Shown: piece by piece, positions 8,423 to 17,542 of the stretch
Layout: every line of letters begins with the position of its first letter
How positions within the stretch are numbered: the first letter of the stretch is position 1
Origin: Bog-473 sp963737745
GTDB lineage: Bacteria; Actinomycetota; Acidimicrobiia; Acidimicrobiales; RAAP-2
Assembly: GCA_963737745.1 (NCBI GenBank)
Contig: CAVTTR010000007.1
Coordinates: 620,001-684,000 of the forward strand
Reading direction: 5' to 3'
Length of the DNA: 64,000 nucleotides
Position numbers and translations under genes: made by a program
The notes under the pieces: model-generated
Seen by the model: the letters and a program-made list of their open reading frames with translations, nothing else
Database searches by the model: none
What the model was told of the DNA's origin: nothing

Positions 8423-9439
8423 ATGAGCGAGGCATTGGATGTGGTGGAGTTGGCGGCAAGAGCGACGTCCGCCGCGCAGGCGTGGGCGCCAGATTGCCGC
8501 GTTGACGACGTGACGTTTCTACCGGGGGGCACCGTGAGCATCGTGTATACCGGGCATGTCAAGGGTGGCCCGGATGGGGTTGAAACGATCGTCTTAAAAG
8601 TTGCCCCACCTGGGCTCGAGCCGAGGCGCAACCGAGATGTATTGCGCCAGGCGCGTTGTATCGACGCTCTGAGCCATGCGGAGGGCGTTCCGGTGCCTCA
8701 GATCCTCTTCACCGACCCAGGTGATCCGCCCGAGGTACCGCCATTCTTTGCCACCCCCATGCTTCCCGGCGAGTGTATTGAGCCAATTCTGGCGACGTCG
8801 GAGGCCCTGGCGATGCCGAACGTCGCCCGATCGAGGGCGTTCGCAGCTGTCGACGCCTTGGTGGCGATCCGCAACGCCCGCCCACAGTCAATCGGGCTCG
8901 ATGACGAACCGGTGACGACGCCTTCCGATGAGGTCCGGCGTTGGGTGCGCACCTTCGAGACGGTCCCTGACGAGTACCGGGAGGGCTACCAGCCCGCAGC
9001 CGAGGCGCTACTTCGGTCGACACCAGAGATGGTTGGCCCTGGGATCATCCATGGTGACTACCGTCTCGGGAACATGCTGTGCGATGGGACCACCATTTCT
9101 GGAATCATCGATTGGGAGATCTGGAGTCTGTCGGACCCGAGGATCGATCTATCGTGGTTGCTGTTCTTCACCGATGAGGCTGACCATCCGAGCGGACACC
9201 ACGGTGGGGAATCCGGTTTGCCTTCGCGCGACGAACTCTTGGCTGCGTACGAAGCGGCTGTCGGCGAACCAACCCAAGACCTGGCCTGGTTCGACGCCTT
9301 GACGTACTTCAAGGAGGCCTCCGCTACCGCGTTGATCGCCAAGCTGGCTCGCCGCCGCAACCCTGATGCACCCGCGGTGATTCCCCCCGGTTTTTGCACG
9401 GGCCTGATCGAGCGAGCCTTGGCGATCGTCGAAACGTAA
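8423..9439 (+). CDS. Aminoglycoside phosphotransferase-family kinase (ACAD10/11-like)
   Basis: A 338-residue APH-fold kinase. The ATG at 8423 follows a strong AGGAGG (8411-8416). Seen: the catalytic-loop Brenner motif IIHGDYRLGNML, followed by the metal-binding GIIDWEIWSLSDPRIDLSWL (DxD-type DWE). The N-lobe carries FLPGGTVSIVYTGHV and LKVAPPG (ATP-binding lysine). Related proteins phosphorylate small molecules, and the group found beside acyl-CoA dehydrogenases is thought to phosphorylate 4-hydroxy acids or hydroxyacyl-CoAs before beta-oxidation. That role would fit the gene neighbourhood but is inference. Antibiotic resistance is less likely given the context. Confidence 0.8.
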   Translation: MSEALDVVELAARATSAAQAWAPDCRVDDVTFLPGGTVSIVYTGHVKGGPDGVETIVLKVAPPGLEPRRNRDVLRQARCIDALSHAEGVPVPQILFTDPGDPPEVPPFFATPMLPGECIEPILATSEALAMPNVARSRAFAAVDALVAIRNARPQSIGLDDEPVTTPSDEVRRWVRTFETVPDEYREGYQPAAEALLRSTPEMVGPGIIHGDYRLGNMLCDGTTISGIIDWEIWSLSDPRIDLSWLLFFTDEADHPSGHHGGESGLPSRDELLAAYEAAVGEPTQDLAWFDALTYFKEASATALIAKLARRRNPDAPAVIPPGFCTGLIERALAIVET

Positions 9440-9538
9440 CGACGGCGGTCTCGGACCTTCCGCCACTCGGCACTTCGCCAAACCCAGAGTCAGCCGTAAA
9501 ATTGCAGGGGCCATCCAGAACTGGGCCATCATGACGAG

Positions 9539-10423
9539 ATGACGTTGCTCAGGGAGAGCCGACAGATCCGCCGATATGTGCTGACCATCACTTGCCCCGA
9601 TCGGGTGGGGATCGTGGCAGCCGTGACCGGATTCATCGCCGGACACGGGGGATCGGTGCTTGAAGCGACCCAACACGGCGATCTCAGCTCGCGCCGGTTT
9701 TTTCTCCGTATCGAGGTGACAGCGGAAAGTCTGCCCTTCGGTCCCGAAGAGTTCCGTACCGCGTTCGAACCGGTCGCGACTGAGTTCTCAATGGAGTGGA
9801 GGATCGCTGACACAGATGTCCCTAAGCGCGTGATGCTCCTCGTCAGTCGAGAGGATCACTGCCTGGTCGACCTGCTCTACCGCTGGCGGAGCGGCGACTT
9901 GGAGTGCGACATCACTTCGGTCGTCTCAAACCACGAGGACCTTCGTTCCGTCGTCGAGTGGCACGAAATCCCCTTTCATTGGATTCCGGTGCCGGCGGCA
10001 CCACCAGAGAAGGCCGAAGCATTCGAGGAGATCCAACGCACCTTCGAAGCAGAGCACGCCGACGTCATGGTTCTCGCCCGCTACATGCAAATCCTTCCGG
10101 CGTCGCTGTGCGCGGCACTGGGTGGGCGGATCATCAACATCCATCACAGCTTTCTCCCCTCCTTCGCCGGCTCCCGTCCCTACCACCAGGCGTTCGCACG
10201 CGGCGTCAAGCTGATCGGGGCCACGTGCCACTACGTCACGGCGGATCTCGACGAAGGTCCCATCATTGAGCAGGACACTCGCCGGATCGACCATGGGGAC
10301 AGCCCCGAGGAGTTACGCCGGGTCGGCCGCGACATCGAACGTGCCGTCCTGGCGCGTGGGCTGCGTTGGCATCTGGAAGATCGAGTGCTGCTCAACGGTT
10401 CGAAGACCATCGTTTTCGCCTGA
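9539..10423 (+). CDS. purU: Formyltetrahydrofolate deformylase PurU
   Basis: A 294-residue protein with an N-terminal ACT domain (VLTITCPDRVGIVAAVTGFI) and a C-terminal formyltransferase-fold hydrolase domain. Seen: ADVMVLARYMQILP, IINIHHSFLPSFAGSRPYHQ with the catalytic His-Ser-Phe-Leu-Pro signature, GATCHYVTADLDEGPII with the catalytic Asp, and QDTRRIDHGDS. It hydrolyses 10-formyl-THF to formate and THF, balancing the one-carbon pool. The ACT domain is where Met and Gly regulate the E. coli enzyme. Length is typical. It converges on hemL with only about 20 bases between the stops. Confidence 0.95.
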   Translation: MTLLRESRQIRRYVLTITCPDRVGIVAAVTGFIAGHGGSVLEATQHGDLSSRRFFLRIEVTAESLPFGPEEFRTAFEPVATEFSMEWRIADTDVPKRVMLLVSREDHCLVDLLYRWRSGDLECDITSVVSNHEDLRSVVEWHEIPFHWIPVPAAPPEKAEAFEEIQRTFEAEHADVMVLARYMQILPASLCAALGGRIINIHHSFLPSFAGSRPYHQAFARGVKLIGATCHYVTADLDEGPIIEQDTRRIDHGDSPEELRRVGRDIERAVLARGLRWHLEDRVLLNGSKTIVFA

Positions 10424-10443
10424 AGCCGACTACGGCGACCGCC

Positions 10444-11787
10444 TCACCCATCCGACGAAAGCAGATCCTTCGCCACTTCTGTTGCCGCTTCGCCGGCGAC
10501 ACTGACGACACTTTCCAGAACTTCCCGAGTGTGCGACATGCCGGGGAACATCACCTCGTAGCCACCCGGCGCGAGGGCGACGCCACGGCGCAACATGGCG
10601 TGGAAGAAACGTGGGTACACGCCGTTCACGGCGTACTCGCGCGCCGTTACATAATCGACCGGCGATGCGAGTTGTCCGGACACACCGCGCGAAGCCGGCG
10701 CCAGGAAGAGGCCGACCAGAGGTCCGATGACCGGAGCGCTCACCGCAAGTCCGCCCTCCGATATGGCTGAAGCGAGATGCGCCGCGAACACGGCGACCCG
10801 AGAACTCAACTCGGCGTAGTCCTTGTCGGTCACTTCGGAGAGCACGGTGAGTCCCGCTGCGGTGGCGAGGGGATTCCCCGACAGCGTGCCCGCTTGATAC
10901 ACCGAGCCCTGGGGAGCCAGCGACGAGAGCAGATCCCGTCTTCCTCCGATGGCGCCCACCGGCAAGCCTCCACCGATCACCTTGCCGAAGCACCAGAGAT
11001 CCGGCGTCACCCCTGACCACACCGTGGCGCCCCCGGTGCCGATCCGAAATCCCGTGATGACTTCGTCGAAAATCAGCAATGCGCCCACGGCATCGCACGC
11101 GGCACGGAGGCCGGCTAAGAACCCGGGAGCCGGTGCCACCAGATTCATATTGGCGGCGACCGCTTCCACGATGACGCACGCCACTTCGTCGGTCACTTCA
11201 GGCACGACGTTGTAGGGCACGACCACGGTGTCGGCCACCGCGCCTTTGGGCACACCGGCCGAGCCGGGCAATCCCAGCATCGCCACACCACTACCGCCTC
11301 CGGCCAAGAGCCCATCGGAGTGACCGTGATAGCAGCCGTCGAATTTCACCACTCGATCACGACCGGATATGCCGCGGGCTAGGCGAACGGCGGTCATTGC
11401 CGCCTCGGTGCCGGAGGAGACGAGGCGGATCTGTTCACAGCCGGGAACACGATCGCAGATCGCCTCAGCCAAAAGGACCTCGCCCGGGGTCGGGGCGCCA
11501 AAGGTGGTTCCAAGGGCGGCCGCGCCCGAAATGGCGGCCGTGATCGCTGGGTGCGCATGGCCGAGTAGCACCGCGCCATAGGACTGCACCAGGTCGATGT
11601 ACGGAGTCCCTTCGGCGTCGACCACATAGGGGCCGCTCCCCTGCAGCACGGTGTACGGCGTGCCGCCCACGGAGGCAAACGAACGAACCGGTGAATCCAC
11701 GCCGCCTGGAATGACCCGTTGGGCGCGGGCAAACCACGCAGCATTCGACGCCGGAAGTTCGGAGGCGTTCTGCTGCGCGTCAGTCAC
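10444..11787 (-). CDS. hemL: Glutamate-1-semialdehyde 2,1-aminomutase
   Basis: A 447-residue PLP enzyme converting glutamate-1-semialdehyde to 5-aminolevulinate, the last step of the C5 pathway begun by HemA upstream. Seen: RVIPGGVDSPVRSFASVGGT at the N-terminus, LVSSGTEAAMTAVRLARG, KFDGCYHGHSDGLLAGGGSG, LIFDEVITGFRIG, and the PLP-lysine motif FGKVIGGGLPVGAIGG followed by YQAGTLSGNPLA. It starts at a GTG 8 bases after hemB stops, so it is translated from the same message. It is the last gene of the minus-strand tetrapyrrole run and converges with purU. Confidence 0.97.
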   Translation of the reverse strand: MTDAQQNASELPASNAAWFARAQRVIPGGVDSPVRSFASVGGTPYTVLQGSGPYVVDAEGTPYIDLVQSYGAVLLGHAHPAITAAISGAAALGTTFGAPTPGEVLLAEAICDRVPGCEQIRLVSSGTEAAMTAVRLARGISGRDRVVKFDGCYHGHSDGLLAGGGSGVAMLGLPGSAGVPKGAVADTVVVPYNVVPEVTDEVACVIVEAVAANMNLVAPAPGFLAGLRAACDAVGALLIFDEVITGFRIGTGGATVWSGVTPDLWCFGKVIGGGLPVGAIGGRRDLLSSLAPQGSVYQAGTLSGNPLATAAGLTVLSEVTDKDYAELSSRVAVFAAHLASAISEGGLAVSAPVIGPLVGLFLAPASRGVSGQLASPVDYVTAREYAVNGVYPRFFHAMLRRGVALAPGGYEVMFPGMSHTREVLESVVSVAGEAATEVAKDLLSSDG

Positions 11788-11795
11788 GCGGACGT

Positions 11796-12788
11796 TCAGC
11801 CACCGAGGTGCTCGGCTATGTCGGTGGCGAAGTACGTGAGGATGAAGTCAGCGCCGGCGCGCTTGAGCGTGAGGAGTTGCTCCAAAGCGACCGCTGGCCC
11901 GTCGATCCATCCGGCGGCGGCGGCCGCATGCACCATCGAATACTCGCCGCTCACGTGATAGGCGGCCAGCGGAACGTCGACCGACGTGCGCACTTCGCTC
12001 AGTATGTCGAGAGAGGTCATCGCCGGCTTCACCATGATCATGTCCGCGCCTTCGGCCAGATCTTGCGCTATTTCGAGCAGCGCCTCGCGGCGGTTGTGCG
12101 GGTCTTGCTGATAGGCGCGGCGGTCTCCACCTCCGGCGATGGACACATCGACGGCATCTCGGAACGGGCCATAGAGGGCGGACGCGAATTTCGCCGCATA
12201 GGCCAGGATCGCTGTCTGGTCGTGACCGCTGTTGTCGAGGGCGGTCCGGATCGCTGCCACCTGCCCGTCCATCATGCCGCTCGGCGCGACGATGTCCGCT
12301 CCCGCATCGGCTTGGGCCAGCGCGATGCGTCCGTACAACTCGAGCGTGGGATCGTTCAAGACGTCACCGTCAGGGCCGAGCACCCCGCAGTGACCGTGGT
12401 CGGTGTACTCGTCGAGGCAGAGGTCAGCCATCAGGACGAGTTGATCGTCCACCGCATCGCGTAACGCCCGCAAGGCGCGCTGGACGATGCCGTCGGGGTT
12501 ATAAGCCTCCGTGCCGGCGGCATTCTTCGTGGCCGGCACCCCGAAGAGGATCAGACCCGGGACTCCGAGCGAGATCAGTCGTTTCGCTTCGACGACTAGC
12601 GAATCGATCGTGTGTTGGGACTGACCCGGCATGGAGGCGATAGGTGCCGGCTCGTCGATCCCCTCTCGCACGAAGAGGGGTGCGACGAGATCGTCCACGC
12701 TCAGGCGTGCCTCGGCCACCAGACGACGTAAGGCTGGTGTACGACGTAGCCGCCGCAACCTGCGTGTGGGAAAGGTGGCGCGATCCAT
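11796..12788 (-). CDS. hemB: Delta-aminolevulinic acid dehydratase (porphobilinogen synthase)
   Basis: A 330-residue enzyme that condenses two ALA molecules into porphobilinogen. Seen: RLRRTPALRRLVAEARLS, LFGVP, the metal-site loop DLCLDEYTDHGHCG, SGMMDGQVAAIR, the Schiff-base lysine contexts YAAKFASALYGPFRD and MIMVKPAM, and YHVSGEYSM. The metal loop has Cys, Asp, Cys where strict zinc enzymes have three cysteines, so the active-site metal could be Zn with altered affinity or Mg. It lies 11 bases after the cobA/hemD stop and 8 before hemL. Confidence 0.96.
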   Translation of the reverse strand: MDRATFPTRRLRRLRRTPALRRLVAEARLSVDDLVAPLFVREGIDEPAPIASMPGQSQHTIDSLVVEAKRLISLGVPGLILFGVPATKNAAGTEAYNPDGIVQRALRALRDAVDDQLVLMADLCLDEYTDHGHCGVLGPDGDVLNDPTLELYGRIALAQADAGADIVAPSGMMDGQVAAIRTALDNSGHDQTAILAYAAKFASALYGPFRDAVDVSIAGGGDRRAYQQDPHNRREALLEIAQDLAEGADMIMVKPAMTSLDILSEVRTSVDVPLAAYHVSGEYSMVHAAAAAGWIDGPAVALEQLLTLKRAGADFILTYFATDIAEHLGG

Positions 12789-12799
12789 AGGACAGCAGC

Positions 12800-14341
12800 C
12801 TAATGAACGGGATCCGTGGCGTCGGATGCGCCGGCATCAGTCTGAGCCACGTGCTCGACCACGGCGTCGACGATGGCCTCCGCTGTCGCACTGCGTGCCT
12901 CGATCACGCCCGTCATACCAAGCTCTCGGGCGCTTTGCGCGGTCGTCGGACCAATGCAGATCACGACGGGCGGAACTCCTAGAGGTGAACCGTCAGGAGC
13001 GCGGAGAGCCGCATAGGACTCCGCCGTGGACGTGGCGGTGAAGATCACCGCATCCGCCTTTGCCATCTGCCCGAGGATGGGCGCAGACGGTGCCGGCGTC
13101 GTAACGGTGCGATAGGCCTCGACGCGGTCGACCTGCCACCCTTTCGTGGCGAGGCCGTCCGAGATGGTCGCGGGAGCCTGCCCGGCGCACGGAAACAACA
13201 CGTGATTGTTCGCCGGCTTGTCATCGCACTCGGGAAACGCGGCCACCAACCCGAGCGCTCTGTGATCGCCGGGCGTCAAATCAGGTTCCACGCCGGCTCG
13301 TCGTAGCGCGTCGGCCGTGGCCGGACCGACTGCGGCTACGAGTGCCGTTCCGAAAGCGCGGGCGTCGCGCATCTCCGCCATGAATCTGGTCACCGCATTG
13401 ACTGAGGTGAAGACGACCCAGCGGAAATCGTCCACGTTCGTTGCCACCTTGCGTAACTCGACCCCGCCGTCGGCGGGATCGGTCTGCTCGGTGAGGGAAA
13501 CGGTGATCGTCTCAGCCCCGGCGCTGTGCAACCGTTCGAGCAAACGCTGCGCCCGCGGCCCCGTGCGGGTGACGACCACGGTACGCCCGGCGAGTGGGAC
13601 GTCCGCCGGCATGACGGCGGTGCTGGGCGCTTCAGCGCCGAGTGCTGCTACCGGTCCCACCACAATGACCGCTGGTGATGTGAGGGGAACTGCGGCCAAC
13701 TGATCGAGCGTGGTGCGCACCACCACCTGATCCGGAGTGGTGCCCCATTCGATCACTGCGGTGGGAGTTGACCCGGCCTTGCCACCTTGCTGGAGGGCTT
13801 CGGCAATCTCTGCCCTGTCCATCATTCCCATGAGGATCACCAGCGTTCCGTCCACTTTGGCCAGCACTTCCCAATCCACCCCGTCGATCGGATCGTCCAC
13901 CCGACCGGTCACCACGGTCACCGACGAGGAGAGGCCCCGATGGGTAACGGGAATTCCAGCGGCCGCGGGCACGGCGAAGGCTGAAGAGACACCGGGGATC
14001 ACTTCGCACCGCACCCCGGCGCGAGCGAGAACATCGGCCTCTTCACCGCCTCGACCAAACAGGAACGGGTCCCCTCCCTTCAACCGGACAACCGTGTGAC
14101 TGCGCTGCCCATGCGCGATCAGGAGCTGATCGATCTCGTCTTGACGAGTTCGACCCCCGCCCGTTCCCCCCGGCCTCTTGCCGACATCGATCAACTCGGC
14201 CGACGCCGGTGCGAGGGCGAGTATTGAGGCATGGACGAGGCGGTCATAGAGGACCACGTCGGCCACGGCGAGGAGCTCGGCCGCCCGCCGGGTCAAGAGC
14301 CCGGGGTCACCGGGACCCGCGCCCACCAGGTAGACGGTCAT
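12800..14341 (-). CDS. Fused uroporphyrinogen-III C-methyltransferase / uroporphyrinogen-III synthase
   Basis: A 513-residue bifunctional protein. Residues 1-250 are a SUMT/CobA domain: VYLVGAGPGDPGLLTRRAAE, DVVLYDRLV, VVRLKGGDPFLFGRGGEE, EVIPGVSSAFAVPAAAGIPV with THRG, and a late VILMGMMD. Residues about 265-510 are a HemD domain: RTVVVTRTGPRAQRLLERL, WVVFTSVNAVTRF and the C-terminal IFTATSTAESYAAL with IGPTTAQSARELG. HemD closes hydroxymethylbilane to uroporphyrinogen III, and the CobA domain diverts it to precorrin-2 for siroheme or B12. This fusion is known in actinobacteria and clostridia. The ATG overlaps the hemC stop by 4 nt (ATGA), implying translational coupling. Confidence 0.95.
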   Translation of the reverse strand: MTVYLVGAGPGDPGLLTRRAAELLAVADVVLYDRLVHASILALAPASAELIDVGKRPGGTGGGRTRQDEIDQLLIAHGQRSHTVVRLKGGDPFLFGRGGEEADVLARAGVRCEVIPGVSSAFAVPAAAGIPVTHRGLSSSVTVVTGRVDDPIDGVDWEVLAKVDGTLVILMGMMDRAEIAEALQQGGKAGSTPTAVIEWGTTPDQVVVRTTLDQLAAVPLTSPAVIVVGPVAALGAEAPSTAVMPADVPLAGRTVVVTRTGPRAQRLLERLHSAGAETITVSLTEQTDPADGGVELRKVATNVDDFRWVVFTSVNAVTRFMAEMRDARAFGTALVAAVGPATADALRRAGVEPDLTPGDHRALGLVAAFPECDDKPANNHVLFPCAGQAPATISDGLATKGWQVDRVEAYRTVTTPAPSAPILGQMAKADAVIFTATSTAESYAALRAPDGSPLGVPPVVICIGPTTAQSARELGMTGVIEARSATAEAIVDAVVEHVAQTDAGASDATDPVH

Positions 14342-15375
14342 TCCCGCGAGGGCGCCACCGTCTCGGCCTCGAACGCGCCGTTGGCGGCGGGGGCAAAGGC
14401 AGTGACAGAGACAGCCGAACGACGCTCGGATACCGCATCGGCGTCGAATCCGTCGAGGTCCGAACCTCCGCCTTCCACAAGAAGGGCGCGGGCCACGGCA
14501 GCTCCGACCTCTTCGGGGTCCACGCCGCTGCGGGTCATTCTGATGACCACACGGCCGTCGCCGCTCGCCACCAACCCATGGACCCGCAATGCCTGCTCCT
14601 CAGGGGAGGGATACACCGACGCAGATGACGAAACATCAAGTTCAGCCCAAGCCGCCACCGGTACGGTGCAACTCCCCCCCAAGCCGGCCAGCACCGCCCG
14701 CTCGGCTCGTACGGCGCGATGCGAGGCGGGATCATCGATGGCAGACAGGAGGGTTCTGGTGGCCGTGTCATCGGCTCGGCACTGCACCGCGATAGCACCC
14801 TGTCCCGCCTGGGGCAGCACATCGAGCGGATCGAGAATCTCGGTCAGACGCTGCATCCAGCCCAAACGCTCCATGGCCGCCACCGCCACGGCCACGGCTG
14901 CGACGGAACCGTCCTCGCCCCGGGACACCCGACGCTGCATGTTGCCCCGGATCTCGGTGAAGCTCAGATCGGGACGCGCATACGCCAGTTGGGCCCGGCG
15001 ACGGGCCGAACCCGTGGCGACCAGGGCGCCCGGAGGGAGGTCGGCCAACGTGGAGCCGACCAGTCCGTCGCGCGGGTCGGCCCGCGGTGGAACAGCAGCC
15101 AGTACGAGTCCGGGCGCCATCGTCGACGGCATGTCCTTGGCCGAGTGCACAGCCACATCCGCTTGCCCTTCGGCCAGCACCCCCTCAACCGCCGTCACGA
15201 AGATTCCTTGACCGCCGATCTGATCCAGCGGGGCCGAAAGGTCATCGCCCTGGGTCCGGACGATCTGTACCTCAACTTCGAGTCCCCGGTGTCGAGCGCG
15301 CAGAGCGTCGACGATCAGCTCCGTCTGGCGAAGGGCCAAAGGTGACCCACGGGTGGCCAGGCGGAGAGGTCCCAT
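14338..15375 (-). CDS. hemC: Porphobilinogen deaminase (hydroxymethylbilane synthase)
   Basis: A 345-residue enzyme joining four porphobilinogens into hydroxymethylbilane. Seen: LRLATRGSPLALRQTELIVD, VQIVRTQGD, VHSAKDMPSTMAPGLVLAAV with the conserved Lys and Asp, the Arg-rich ATGSARRRAQLAYARPDLSF and EIRGN, QAGQGAIAVQCR, and the cofactor-attachment cysteine in LAGLGGSCTVPVAA. The C-terminus is a little longer than usual. It starts 5 bases after hemA ends and overlaps cobA/hemD by 4 nt. Confidence 0.96.
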   Translation of the reverse strand: MGPLRLATRGSPLALRQTELIVDALRARHRGLEVEVQIVRTQGDDLSAPLDQIGGQGIFVTAVEGVLAEGQADVAVHSAKDMPSTMAPGLVLAAVPPRADPRDGLVGSTLADLPPGALVATGSARRRAQLAYARPDLSFTEIRGNMQRRVSRGEDGSVAAVAVAVAAMERLGWMQRLTEILDPLDVLPQAGQGAIAVQCRADDTATRTLLSAIDDPASHRAVRAERAVLAGLGGSCTVPVAAWAELDVSSSASVYPSPEEQALRVHGLVASGDGRVVIRMTRSGVDPEEVGAAVARALLVEGGGSDLDGFDADAVSERRSAVSVTAFAPAANGAFEAETVAPSRE

Positions 15376-15380
15376 GAACC

Positions 15381-16652
15381 CTAGAGATCAAAGAGGATAC
15401 GCAACGCCTCTACGAGACGTTCACCGCGCGGTGTCCCAGCGGTCTCCTTCAAGAGCATGGTGGGCTCGTGCAAGATTTTCGCCATGACAGCCCTCGTGGC
15501 GGAGTCCACTTGCTCCCATTCGGCCTCGCTGAGGTCGGCCAGTTGGGCCCGATGGCGCTCCAACTCGGCCTCGCGTGACGACTCGAGTCGGGCCCGCAAG
15601 GCGGCGATGATCGGCGCGGCACCCCGCTGACGACTCGCCGTGCGGAAGCGCTCGACTTCGTCGGCGATGATCGACCGGGCTGCCACGGACTCGTCCTCGC
15701 GCTCGCCCAGTGCGCGCGAGACCGACACGCGAAGGGTGTCCATGTCGAGCAACGTGACCGGAGCCAGGTCGCCGACAATGGGGTCGACGTTGCGGGGGAC
15801 TCCGAGGTCGATCACCAGCATCGGGTGGGCTACTCCAGAAAAATGGGCCGCGGTCAGGACGTGTGACTCTGCCGCCACTGCCGTCAGCACCACGTCGGCC
15901 TCGGCCAGCTCTGAGTGCACCCCTTCGAGTGGCCCGGCCCGCAGCTTTGTTCCCTCACCGGCCTCCCGCACAAGGTCGTCGGCCCGGGCCGGAGATCGGT
16001 TGACGACCACGATGCTGCGGGGTGCCGCTTCATCGGGAATACTGGCCAGCGCGCGAGAGACGCCCACCCCCATGCTGCCGGCACCGACCACCACCACCCG
16101 TTTGTCCCGTAGGCCATCACCATTCTCGCCTCGCGCCACTGTTACGGCGGCGTGGGCGAACGAAGTCGTCCCGCGGGCAATGCCTGTCTCGGTACGTACC
16201 CGCTTCCCCGTCTGCAGGGCATGCTGGAAGAGGGCGGAGAGCACCGGGCCGCACACCCCCGCCTCCTGGGCCTGTTCGAAGGCCCGCCGCACCTGCCCGA
16301 TGACTTCGCTCTCGCCCACAACGGTGGACTCGAGCCCAGCAGCCACCGAGAAAAGGTGGGACGTGACGTCGTCGTCGAAGCGGATCGAGGCGTACGCCGC
16401 CAGCTGATCGACCCCGACGCCAGAGTGCTCCGAGAGGACTTCGTAGACCTCGGCCACCGCGTCGTGAAAGCGATCGACCACCGAGTAGATCTCGGTGCGC
16501 AGACATGTCGATAGCACCACCGTCTCCTGGAGATTGCGACGGTGACTCAGGCCAGTGAGCACCTTGCGCTGTTCCGCGTCACCCAGAGCCACCGCCTCGA
16601 GCAAGGAGAGGGGGGCCTGCTGGTGCTCTATCCCTATGACGACAACGGACAT
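15381..16652 (-). CDS. hemA: Glutamyl-tRNA reductase
   Basis: Reduces glutamyl-tRNA(Glu) to glutamate-1-semialdehyde with NADPH, the committed C5-pathway step. Seen: VVVIGIEHQQAPLSLLEAVA, the nucleophilic Cys50 in VVLSTCLRTEIYSV, VVGESEVIGQVRRAFEQA, the Rossmann motif VVVVGAGSMGVGVSRAL, and LVIDLGVPRNVDP. I chose ATG 16652 because AGGAGG sits 7 bases before it. A frame open to 16679 adds only an unconserved leader. The gene follows rex in the same direction, matching the Streptomyces rex-hemACD order, so it is probably under NADH/NAD+ control by Rex. Confidence 0.97.
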   Translation of the reverse strand: MSVVVIGIEHQQAPLSLLEAVALGDAEQRKVLTGLSHRRNLQETVVLSTCLRTEIYSVVDRFHDAVAEVYEVLSEHSGVGVDQLAAYASIRFDDDVTSHLFSVAAGLESTVVGESEVIGQVRRAFEQAQEAGVCGPVLSALFQHALQTGKRVRTETGIARGTTSFAHAAVTVARGENGDGLRDKRVVVVGAGSMGVGVSRALASIPDEAAPRSIVVVNRSPARADDLVREAGEGTKLRAGPLEGVHSELAEADVVLTAVAAESHVLTAAHFSGVAHPMLVIDLGVPRNVDPIVGDLAPVTLLDMDTLRVSVSRALGEREDESVAARSIIADEVERFRTASRQRGAAPIIAALRARLESSREAELERHRAQLADLSEAEWEQVDSATRAVMAKILHEPTMLLKETAGTPRGERLVEALRILFDL

Positions 16653-16756
16653 GCGGATGCCTCCTGGGTGGGCCCTCAAGCATGCTAGTCAGCCGGGGTC
16701 GGGCGCCAGTCTGGGCAACAGGGCTGCTCAGGGCGGACGGGGCCGAGCAGGCTTGG

Positions 16757-17542
16757 TTAGGGCACGTCACTGGGTACGGACATCCCAACCGAGCGGATGA
16801 TCGGCACTCCATCGCTTTCGTCAGCCACGCCGAGCGTCGTCGCGTCCTGGCGAGATCGGTAGAAGCCCAGAACTTGCAGCTCGATGCCGAGGTCGACATA
16901 GCGCAGGTGCACATAGGCGGGCACGGTGAGCACATGCGGCGCAAAATTCAAGAGGGACGTGACACCGACTTGGACCAGGAGATCGGCCACCTCCTGAGCC
17001 GCCCAACCCGGCGTCGTGATGACCCCGATGGCCGGGCGCTCCGTCGAGCGGAGGGAAGCGATCTCTTGCATGTGACGCACCCGCATGCCCTTGATCTCTT
17101 CACCGATCACGTTCGGGTCGACGTCGAAGAGTGCGGTGATGTTGAAACCACGGGAGGCGAAACCCTCGGAGTTCGTCAGCGCCCGCCCCAGGTTTCCGAT
17201 GCCGACGATGGCGATGGGCCAGTTCTTGTCGACCCCCAGTGCTTGCTCGATCTGGGTGATGAGAAATGACGGTTCATATCCTGACCCCCGCGTGCCGAAC
17301 GAGCCCAGAAACGAGAGGTCCTTGCGGACCTTCGCCGCGTTGATGTTGGCCAGTGCCGCCAACTGCTCCGAGGACACCGTCGTGATATTGGTCCGCACCA
17401 GCTCATCGAGAATGCGCTGATAGACGGGCAGGCGGACGACGGTTGCTTCTGGGATACGACGTGCCGATGGTTGTGTCGGGCTCGTCACAGATTTCGATGG
17501 TACTGACGACACGTGGCCGCACACCAAACGCGTCTGTCTCAC
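16757..17542 (-). CDS. rex: Redox-sensing transcriptional repressor Rex
   Basis: A winged-helix plus Rossmann repressor sensing the NADH/NAD+ ratio. Seen: the DNA-binding domain ARRIPEATVVRLPVYQRIL, with SSEQLAALANINAAKVRKDL and SFLGSFGTRGSGYE, then IAIVGIGNLGRAL for dinucleotide, and the C-terminal swapped helix. Length is 261 residues if translation begins at the GTG overlapping the upstream stop by 4 nt (17539-17542). A GTG at 17488 would give a more typical N-terminus without the Ser/Thr-rich leader. I did not find a clear Rex operator (TTGTG-N8-CACAA) in the short gap before hemA or upstream of rex, so any autoregulation must act further upstream or through a diverged site. Confidence 0.95.
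   Translation of the reverse strand: MRQTRLVCGHVSSVPSKSVTSPTQPSARRIPEATVVRLPVYQRILDELVRTNITTVSSEQLAALANINAAKVRKDLSFLGSFGTRGSGYEPSFLITQIEQALGVDKNWPIAIVGIGNLGRALTNSEGFASRGFNITALFDVDPNVIGEEIKGMRVRHMQEIASLRSTERPAIGVITTPGWAAQEVADLLVQVGVTSLLNFAPHVLTVPAYVHLRYVDLGIELQVLGFYRSRQDATTLGVADESDGVPIIRSVGMSVPSDVP

Noticed and set aside
8423..9439. Antibiotic (aminoglycoside) resistance gene
   Set aside because: The APH fold is clear, but the neighbourhood of acyl-CoA genes and the sequence type fit the ACAD10/11-like metabolic kinases better; no resistance-specific features were seen.
16653..16756. Rex operator between rex and hemA
   Set aside because: No TTGTG-N8-CACAA-like dyad is present in the gap.
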